This document shows positions 1-5,170 of a stretch of 5,170 nt of DNA, piece after piece. Source of the stretch: Acidimicrobiaceae bacterium (lineage in GTDB: Bacteria; Actinomycetota; Acidimicrobiia; Acidimicrobiales; Microtrichaceae); NCBI GenBank assembly GCA_003514205.1, contig DORQ01000340.1, positions 1 to 5,170 of the forward strand, read 5' to 3'. Both the position numbers and the translations under genes were made by a program. Within the stretch, counting starts at the first letter, position 1; each line of letters starts with the position of its first letter. Below the pieces are notes generated by a model. It was not told the origin of the DNA. It ran no database searches and saw only the letters and a list, made by a program, of their open reading frames with translations.

Positions 1-1
1 T

Positions 2-532
2 GGAGAGTGGTTTCTGAGCTGGGGAGACCCCCGTTACCGACGAGACGCGGCTGGTAATCCAACCCCCGCGACAGTGAGCAAAACCCTGGCATCTGAGGTC
101 GGCGTTACGCCGTCGTACTCCCGCATTCCACTTCGCGATGCCACCGTCACTGCCGGCACTGCGAGTGCCTGCGCGCCAGCGACGTATTCTCCGAACGGAC
201 CGAAGGTCTCGTGGTCATTCGATCAGGCCAACCCTGCGATGCGCGAGCTGTGGGACTACCGGTACATGGATGGGCGAAAGCTGTATGGCATCGATGAGAC
301 AGCGCCCACTAATACCTCCAAGAACCTTCCGCAGGGCGGCCTCGACTCGAAGAACTGGGTCAAGATCTTCTTCAAAGCCGTCCCAACTGCATCGGTGATG
401 GACTGCGATCCTGACGATCGCTCCGCCACGCCCTATTTGATGCAGAACAACCTTCGTGTCAGCGCCAACACGAAGTTCGCTGGCCCGACCATTGTGAAGG
501 ACTACGCAATGGCCGCCCCGGTGGACGTGCCG
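2..532 (+). other. N-terminal segment of the fragment; possible divergent DUF11-like domain
   Basis: Residues 1-177 do not match a family I can name with confidence. Two features hint at a preceding domain of the DUF11 kind. One is a V-S-K-T element near residue 27, resembling the first strand of the later domains. The other is an Asn-rich late strand (Q-N-N-L-R-V-S-A, around residues 148-155) that resembles T-N-N-V-S-A in the next domain. There are two cysteines, at residues 57 and 135, which could pair. The middle is rich in aromatic and charged residues (W-D-Y-R-Y-M-D-G-R-K) and looks like an insertion or a separate small fold. This part lacks the acidic repeats seen later. It could equally be the tail of an unrelated N-terminal functional domain. 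Confidence 0.4.
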
Positions 533-3500
533 GTCTCTATGGAGAAGACGCCAGACAATGAGTCAGCCGCCGATGGATCGACATCGAGCTATACCGTAAG
601 AGTTACCAACAATCTGTCGGTGCCGCTCACCAATTACACCATCGACGACACGCTCAACATCTCGGTACCCGGAGGCTTCACGGCACCGCTGTCGAAGGGC
701 TACACCTGCGGGACTGCCGTCTTCGCAGGCGGCACTGGCGGGGCGGAGATTGCTTGCGACACGACGAGCAGTCCAACTACGGCGACCATGCAATACCGGT
801 TTGCGTCAATTGCACCTGGCGAAACCGTGACGGTAACCATTCCGATGACCTTCGTGGTGGGTGAGAGAAACGCGACGGTGTATACCAACAACGTGTCGGC
901 CACCGTTGCGGAGTGGAACAATGTCGTTCTCACCGACTCTGGCCTCATCCGGGTCGTGACTCCAACAGCACCACCACTTCCGGCGAAGACCTTGCAGTCT
1001 GGAGCTGAACCGGCGCCGGTGAACTTCGTGAATACCGATCGGATTTCCATGGCTGTTGCGCCGTGGGCCTTGCATTACGACCTGCTGTATGTGGATACGC
1101 TGCCCAACGGGTTGGCCTTCGTGGACTATCTAGCGCCTACCTGCGCGGCGACCTGCGTGACGCCAGTTTCTCAAATCCAGACACTCCCTCCACGGAGTAA
1201 CCCGGATGGCACCACAACAATCGCGTGGTGGTTTGGAGACACGAACGGTGGGCCAAGCGGTGCCTCCTACTCCCTGCCATATCGGGTGCGTAACAAGGAC
1301 GCCTTTGTGTCTGGGGCGAAGGTTCCAACAGGCACTGCGTTGGTCAACCAAGTGCAGGGGTTCTCGAATCAGGTGAATACCGTTCCTCCCGGCCCGATGG
1401 CGACCATTCCCGACCCCTCCCCGTGGCTCTGGCCCTCGGCGATCCGAACCCTCGTGCACACCATGCGGGACCCCAACCTGAGTATCACCAAGACAGCGGT
1501 TCCTTCCGCGGTGCCTACTGGGGCACCGAATTCGATCACCTACGACGTCAAGATCACCAACGCTGCGCATCCCAATTCGGTAACTGCATTCAACGTTCGA
1601 GTGCTCGACACCCCCAATTCCGCGCTAGAGAGCATTGTGCCTGCTGCGCCAATTTGGATACCCGGCAGTGCTGTTGTTGCCTCAGTCGTAGATGGTTGGA
1701 CTGCAGCTGACCCTGAAATGGAGTACTTCATTCCTTCGATTCTCGCCGGCCAATCTGTGACCTTCCGCTACACCGCACAGGTAAAGGACAGCTTCGCTGC
1801 CGACGGGGTGTTCCAGGCCGTCAACTCAGCTCGAATCGCCGAGGTGCGCTCATACTCACGATTGCAGCCCTTGCCAGGAGATCGAGTGCTGACTGATCTC
1901 CCGCCAGTGTCGACAACGACACCCCTCGCGGCACCCCGGATCGACATCGACAAATGGAATGGCGTTGGCTGCGTTGCGGAGACCGCAGTTGCAAGCATCG
2001 GCACGCCAGTTGACTGGTGCATACGAGTACGAAACACGGGTTCTGCACCGGCACCAGTGGTGAACCTCGTGGATGTGTTGCCGGCGAACTGGAGCTTCCA
2101 GGCCGGTTCGACGACTGGGACTGGTTGGACCGCCGGCCCGCCGACCGCTACCTCGACTGGAGGAGCGGAAACCCTGAGCTGGAGCCTTGGCACGCTTGCA
2201 GTGGGGGCAACTGCGATGATTTCGTATCGGGCGACCCCATTGCCCGGGTCTGAACTCGATGTGACCAACGTCGCGACTGCCACGGCCTTCCAATCACCCG
2301 GCGTTCCCTATCCGCCAGCCAGCCCTGGCATGGTCGATACCGATGATGCCAAGGCGACGCTTCGCACCCACGCCCTGGAAATCTCCAAGACTCCAGATCG
2401 ACAGATTCGTCCGTTTGTTCCGGGCGGTGGAGATGTGACCTGGACCATCACGGTGACGAATCCATCCGCGGTGAGTTCACTCTCGAATCTGGAGGTTCGC
2501 GACTTCCTACCTGAACCATTGACCTTCGTATCGGCAACTTCCACGGACCCACGAGTGGGTGCAGCGGTGAGCGGAGCGACGGGTTCTGGACCGAGTTCAA
2601 CCACAGAGGTCACCGTTCCGGTCTCCGGGCTCGGAGCCGGAGAATCGGTCGCCATCACGCTCGTTGGTCACTTCTCGGGCTCTGCAAGCTGGGTCGACAC
2701 CTGGCTGACGAACGACACCTCGGTCATTGCTCGTGAAGTCAGTGACGCTGTGGCCAACACTGCCAAGGTGCGCTTCTTTGAACCAGCAGCGCTTGGCAAC
2801 TACGTGTGGACCGATTCGAACGCCAACGGGATCCAGGATGCCTCTGAATCGGGACGCGACGGTGTCGTGGTCTCCCTTCGAGACAACGTGGGCAACCCGC
2901 TCTACCGCAACTCAATAACGGGTGAGGTCTCAACTGTTTCGGGGAGTGGTTGGGTAGCACTCTCGATGGCGACTGGTGATGATCCTGCGACGCCAGCAAC
3001 GGAGACTGGATGGTACGGCTTTGGTGACCTTCCGGGCGGTGACTACCAGGTGCTGTTCACTCGAGGTCCAGCAACGGTTTGGACCTTCCTCGGCCAGGGA
3101 ACCAGCTCGACTGATTCAGATGTGGACCCGGCCACTGGCGTCGTCCCGGTCACCCTCGCCCCTGGCCAAACAGATCTGCGGATCGACGGCGGCCTTGTCC
3201 CCGCAGCGGCACCAGCAAGTATTGGCGATCGTGTCTGGTTGGATAGCAACGGCGACGGGATTCAAGGCTTGGCGGAGCTAGGCGTCTCCGGTGTCGTCGT
3301 ACGCCTGATGGGCCCTGGAGCCGATGGCCTGTTCGAAACTGCCGATGATCAAGTCCTCGCTACCGATACTACCGACGTTGCGGGAAGCTATCTCTTTGAT
3401 CTGTTGCCGCCTGGCACGTATCAAATTGCCGTTGATCTGCCAAGTGGAAACTCCTTCACCTGGAGTGGTCAGGGTTCGAACTCAGAGTTGGACTCCGACG

Positions 3501-5170
3501 TGAATCGTGTCTCTGGTCGCACCGAACCCGCGGTGTTGGCGGCCGGGGAGAACCGAACAGATCTCGATGCGGGGCTGATTCCCCGTGGCATCAATGCGCT
3601 CGGTGACTATGTGTGGCTCGACGCGAACATTGATGGGATCCAAGAACCAACGGAGACCGGAATTGAGAACCTCATCGTGTCACTGCTGTCTGCAGGACCC
3701 GACGGAGTCTTTGAGACCGCTGACGACCTTCTTCTCGATGTCACCAGAACTGACTCCACCGGGTCGTGGACGTTCGGCGAACTACCCGATGGGATCTACC
3801 AGGCGCAGTTTGCTCCCGACCTCACCGAACCTGCCCAGGTCAACCTCCAGCCGACGTGGGTCCGCCAAGGGTCCGTCGGGGCCATCGATTCTGACGGATC
3901 ACGAACGAGTGGGCGATCTCTGCCTGTTGATCTTGATTCGAGTGGAACCGACTCTCTGGCCGTTGTGAACAACGACGTGGATTCCGGGTTCTTCTCAGCC
4001 GCACTTCCGGCATCGCTCGGTGACGTCGTGTGGCTCGACGCGAATCGAAACGGACTGCTCGATTCTGGCGAGTCAGGAATCGGAGGCATCATTGTTCGCC
4101 TCGTCGATGCAGCAGGAGTAGTTCGGGCCATCACAACCACTGCGTCGGATGGAACCTACTTGTTCTCCCGCCTCCCGGCCGGTGACTACACCGTTCAGTT
4201 TGCGTTGGACCCGCTCGTGTCGGCGCATGCACTGCTTGTTCCAACCTGGGAGCACACCGGATCCGACGACGCGATTGACTCCGACATCGATCGCGACGTG
4301 CTCGAGACGCCAACAGTCTCACTCTCGCCAGGCGAGAACGACCGGACTGTGGATGCAGGCTTCTTCTCCGAGCCAAGTGCAATCAACTCGCTTGGCGATC
4401 GGACCTGGCTCGACAGCAACTTCGATGGGATCCAGTCTTCGGGTGAACCTGGTCTTGGCGGCGTGCTCGTTGAGTTGCTGATCGCGGGCTCCGATGGTGT
4501 CTTCGGCACAAGCGACGATCTTGCGATTCAATCAGCTCGCACCGATGCCGGAGGCGACTACCGGTTCACTCGACTTCCTGATGGCGACTATCAGGTTCGG
4601 TTCTCGCTGGATGCTGGCAACTCCGCCCACGATGGGCTTGCCGCAACCTGGCAGGGCCAAGGCGGCGACCAGTCGACGGACTCGAATGCGAACCGAGTTA
4701 CTGGTCGATCGGGTGTGATCACACTCGGTTCGAGCAATCGAGAGGACCTCACCGTTGATGCTGGATACATCTCGGTTCCGGACCCAGCCGCCCTCGGCGA
4801 CTACACCTGGGTGGATGTCGACGCCGACGGAATCCAAAGCTCTGGCGACACAGCGCTTGGTGGTGTGGTCGTGGATCTCCTCGGGCCTGGCCCGGACGGC
4901 AACTTTGGGACAGCCGACGATGCGGTCCTTCAGTCGGTAGAAACTGACTCGGCGGGTGCATACCTCGTTGATGAACTCCCCCCAGGCGACTATCGAGTTC
5001 GGTTTGTTGCAGCTGGATTCGTCTCAACTTGGTCGAACCAAGGAACTGACTCCGATCTTGATTCCAATCTCGACCGTGGCACTGGCCTGACGGAGACAAT
5101 CACGTTGAACGCTGGCGAGCGAGACCTGTCCATTGACGCAGGGTTCTTGAACGCAAGTGATGCGGTGAAT
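2..5170 (+). CDS. Giant modular surface/adhesin-like protein, DUF11 domains followed by SdrD B-like repeats (partial at both ends)
   Basis: Frame +2 is open across the whole window: 1,723 codons with no start or stop, so this is an internal fragment of a larger gene. In order, the product has an unassigned segment (residues 1-177), five DUF11-like beta-sandwich domains (about 178-926) and six SdrD B-like domains (about 930-1716). No signal peptide, membrane segment, sortase motif or other anchor lies in the fragment; these would be at the missing ends. DUF11 and SdrD B domains are known as building blocks of secreted or cell-surface stalks and adhesins, so a structural or adhesive extracellular role is inferred, not shown. 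Repeats that keep their motifs while drifting elsewhere imply selection on the protein, which supports this frame over all others. The ligand, the anchoring mode and any enzymatic domain are unknown. A cell-wall, fimbria-like or S-layer-associated protein is equally possible. Confidence 0.95.
533..961 (+). repeat. DUF11-like domain 1
   Basis: Residues 178-320. The domain opens with S-M-E-K-T-P, continues with Y-T-V-R-V-T-N-N (the hallmark DUF11 strand) and I-D-D-T-L-N, and has the S-I-A-P-G-E-T-V-T-V-T-I strand before Y-T-N-N-V-S-A-T. These match the usual order of DUF11 strands. Two cysteines at residues 236 and 252 lie 16 apart in facing segments and could form a disulphide. Lys182, Asp215/216 and Asn296/297 occupy places expected for a Lys-Asp-Asn isopeptide triad, but this is inferred from position only. 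Confidence 0.75.
971..1384 (+). repeat. DUF11-like domain 2 (divergent)
   Basis: Residues 324-461. This is the least typical of the five. It keeps an opening P-A-K-T, a V-D-T-L-P-N-G-L element (the V-x-D-x-L-P signature) and a late Asn strand, V-N-Q-V. The usual Y-x-V-x-V-T-N strand is replaced by I-S-M-A-V-A-P-W. Two cysteines, residues 381 and 385, sit only four apart (C-x-x-x-C), so they would form a tight local loop rather than a cross-sheet bond. A Trp-Trp pair near residue 401 is unusual for the family. The domain call rests on position and these partial motifs. Confidence 0.55.
1385..1474 (+). other. Proline- and tryptophan-rich interdomain linker
   Basis: Residues 462-491 connect domains 2 and 3. 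The segment begins P-P-G-P and contains P-D-P-S-P-W-L-W-P, then a short stretch with I, L, V and M plus Arg and His that could form a brief amphipathic helix or an extra strand. It is too short and too charged to be a membrane span. The other DUF11 junctions also carry Pro-rich loops after the late Asn strand, but this is the longest and most hydrophobic. Confidence 0.5.
1475..1849 (+). repeat. DUF11-like domain 3
   Basis: Residues 492-616. It opens N-L-S-I-T-K-T-A, a common DUF11 start, followed by I-T-Y-D-V-K-I-T-N-A, then V-R-V-L-D-T-P-N and the I-L-A-G-Q-S-V-T-F-R-Y strand. It ends in V-N-S-A-R-I-A. It contains no cysteine, unlike domains 1, 2 and 4. Lys497, Asp536 and Asn608 could serve as an isopeptide triad. 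A Pro-rich loop and linker (about residues 617-645, bases 1850-1936) follows before domain 4. Confidence 0.75.
1937..2362 (+). repeat. DUF11-like domain 4 with a cysteine pair
   Basis: Residues 646-787. It opens R-I-D-I-D-K-W-N-G, then V-D-W-C-I-R-V-R-N-T-G (DUF11 hallmark strand), N-L-V-D-V-L-P and S-L-G-T-L-A-V-G-A-T, and ends with V-T-N-V-A-T-A-T-A. Cys657 lies just after the first strand and Cys673 in the hallmark strand. Paired cysteines at these two places occur in some DUF11 repeats (family knowledge from memory), so a disulphide is likely. A Pro-rich hairpin (P-G-V-P-Y-P-P-A-S-P-G) precedes the closing T-D-D-A-K-A-T-L strand. Confidence 0.8.
2372..2779 (+). repeat. DUF11-like domain 5
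   Basis: Residues 791-926. It has A-L-E-I-S-K-T-P-D, then V-T-W-T-I-T-V-T-N-P, L-E-V-R-D-F-L-P-E-P-L-T-F-V and a closing V-A-N-T-A-K-V-R-F strand. It is the most canonical DUF11 copy here and has no cysteines. Lys796, Asp834 and Asn919 fit an isopeptide triad by position. Lys922, in the last strand, is the final lysine of the whole fragment. The domain passes to the first SdrD B-like repeat through only about three residues (E-P-A), so the junction is probably stiff. Confidence 0.8.
2789..3196 (+). repeat. SdrD B-like repeat 1
   Basis: Residues 930-1065. It opens A-L-G-N-Y-V-W-T-D and has the EF-hand-like loop D-S-N-A-N-G-I-Q-D-A-S-E (bases 2813-2848). Later come G-D-L-P-G-G-D-Y-Q-V, a D-S-D-V-D acidic motif (bases 3113-3127) and the end L-R-I-D-G-G-L. 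It is the longest copy. In place of the G-x-D-G-x-F-x-T-x-D-D insert of repeats 2, 3, 5 and 6 it carries a longer, unrelated segment (N-S-I-T-G-E-V-S-T onward). SdrD B domains in staphylococcal Sdr proteins bind calcium and rigidify the stalk; that role is inferred here. Confidence 0.85.
3215..3580 (+). repeat. SdrD B-like repeat 2
   Basis: Residues 1072-1193. It opens A-S-I-G-D-R-V-W-L-D. The loop D-S-N-G-D-G-I-Q-G-L-A-E (bases 3242-3277) fits the canonical 12-residue EF-hand pattern, with D1, N3, D5, G6 and E12. It has the G-A-D-G-L-F-E-T-A-D-D insert, the Y-L-F-D-L-L-P-P-G-T-Y strand, a D-S-D-V-N-R motif (bases 3491-3508) and ends D-L-D-A-G-L-I. Confidence 0.9.
3596..3994 (+). repeat. SdrD B-like repeat 3
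   Basis: Residues 1199-1331. It opens A-L-G-D-Y-V-W-L-D. The acidic loop is D-A-N-I-D-G-I-Q-E-P-T-E (bases 3620-3655). The G-P-D-G-V-F-E-T-A-D-D insert and an F-G-E-L-P-D-G-I-Y strand are present. The second half is lengthened (P-D-L-T-E-P-A-Q-V-N) before W-V-R-Q-G and the I-D-S-D-G-S-R motif (bases 3884-3904). It ends V-D-S-G-F-F, with Ser where the other copies have Ala or Gly. Confidence 0.88.
4010..4366 (+). repeat. SdrD B-like repeat 4 (lacks the G-x-D-G-x-F-x-T-x-D-D insert)
   Basis: Residues 1337-1455. It opens A-S-L-G-D-V-V-W-L-D, with the loop D-A-N-R-N-G-L-L-D-S-G-E (bases 4037-4072) and R-L-P-A-G-D-Y-T-V. The L-V-D-A-A-G-V-V-R turn is short where repeats 2, 3, 5 and 6 carry the extra acidic insert, so this copy is closer to the simplest SdrD B/Cna_B form. 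It keeps the late I-D-S-D-I-D-R motif (bases 4274-4294) and ends V-D-A-G-F-F. Confidence 0.88.
4385..4771 (+). repeat. SdrD B-like repeat 5
   Basis: Residues 1462-1590. It opens N-S-L-G-D-R-T-W-L-D, with the loop D-S-N-F-D-G-I-Q-S-S-G-E (bases 4412-4447). The insert reads G-S-D-G-V-F-G-T-S-D-D, and the strand is Y-R-F-T-R-L-P-D-G-D-Y-Q-V. The late acidic motif is D-S-N-A-N-R (bases 4679-4696), with Asn replacing Asp at the third position, and the copy ends V-D-A-G-Y-I. Confidence 0.9.
4790..5149 (+). repeat. SdrD B-like repeat 6
   Basis: Residues 1597-1716. It opens A-L-G-D-Y-T-W-V-D. The loop D-V-D-A-D-G-I-Q-S-S-G-D (bases 4814-4849) has Asp rather than Glu at position 12. It has the G-P-D-G-N-F-G-T-A-D-D insert, L-P-P-G-D-Y-R-V, a D-S-N-L-D-R motif (bases 5060-5077) and the end I-D-A-G-F-L. 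The last 21 bases (5150-5170) encode N-A-S-D-A-V-N, which looks like the linker into a seventh repeat, since repeats 3 and 5 are also preceded by an I-N-type linker. Confidence 0.9.

Noticed and set aside
138..398. 86-codon plus-strand ORF near the start
   Set aside because: It is out of frame with the main coding sequence, is rich in Arg, Ser and Pro, has no motif, and shows no convincing ribosome binding site.
1403..1474. Possible membrane span in the hydrophobic linker with P-W-L-W-P
   Set aside because: The uncharged hydrophobic run is far shorter than about 18 residues and is broken by Pro, Arg, His and Asp.
1768..2283. 171-codon ORF on the minus strand, the longest closed ORF in the window, and its 145-codon overlapping neighbour
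   Set aside because: Both lie opposite the continuous frame +2, where the DUF11 motifs are conserved. Their products are low-complexity and Arg/Pro/Ser/Val-rich, with no recognisable domain, as expected for antisense shadows in GC-rich coding DNA.
3398..4999. L-P-x-G-x-Y motifs that look like sortase LPXTG signals
   Set aside because: They recur once per repeat as the conserved strand turn of SdrD B/Cna_B domains, have the wrong order of residues for LPXTG, and are not followed by a hydrophobic segment and a basic tail.
2789..5149. Recent tandem DNA repeat or CRISPR-like array
   Set aside because: Periodicity is clear at the protein level but copies differ in length (119-136 residues) and share only short nucleotide stretches. 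There are no identical direct repeats with unique spacers.
1..5170. Promoter, terminator, origin, attachment site, insertion sequence or multi-gene system
   Set aside because: Every base from 2 onward is accounted for by one coding frame with family motifs. I saw no intergenic gap, inverted terminal repeat or transposase motif.

Overview
The whole window lies inside one protein-coding gene. Reading frame +2 (codons starting at base 2) is open from the first complete codon to the last base, giving 1,723 codons with no stop. Neither the start codon nor the stop codon is present. No promoter, ribosome binding site, terminator, RNA gene, mobile element or CRISPR array is visible. Other reading frames on both strands hold only short ORFs that overlap this frame; I treat them as shadows.

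The product is a long, modular, almost certainly extracellular fibrous protein. Residues are numbered here from the first complete codon. Residues 1-177 are a poorly recognised segment that may include one more divergent domain of the next type. Residues 178-926 are five tandem beta-sandwich domains of the DUF11 / 'conserved repeat domain' kind. They carry strand signatures such as Y-x-V-x-V-T-N and V-x-D-x-L-P, and a late T/V-N-x-A/V strand. Residues 930-1716 are six tandem SdrD B-like (Cna_B-related) domains. Each opens with L/I-G-[DN]-x-x-W-x-D, runs into an EF-hand-like acidic loop, and later has a Y-x-x-x-x-L-P-x-G-x-Y-type strand and a D-x-[DG]-[AGS]-G ending. The window stops in the linker where a seventh repeat would begin.

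The two halves differ in chemistry. The DUF11 half has all eight cysteines, which fall in pairs within domains, and all of the roughly 21 lysines. The SdrD B half, about 795 residues, has no cysteine and no lysine and is very rich in aspartate. This suggests covalently stabilised domains (disulphides, possibly Lys-Asn isopeptide bonds) followed by a calcium-stiffened stalk.

The organism cannot be identified firmly. The DNA is moderately GC-rich (about 60% by eye) and codon use is mixed. DUF11 plus SdrD B surface proteins of this style occur in environmental Actinomycetota and several other phyla, so an actinobacterial or metagenomic origin is a weak guess. There is no evidence of a multi-gene system. 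The interest lies in the protein's architecture, its composition and the pattern of its repeats.
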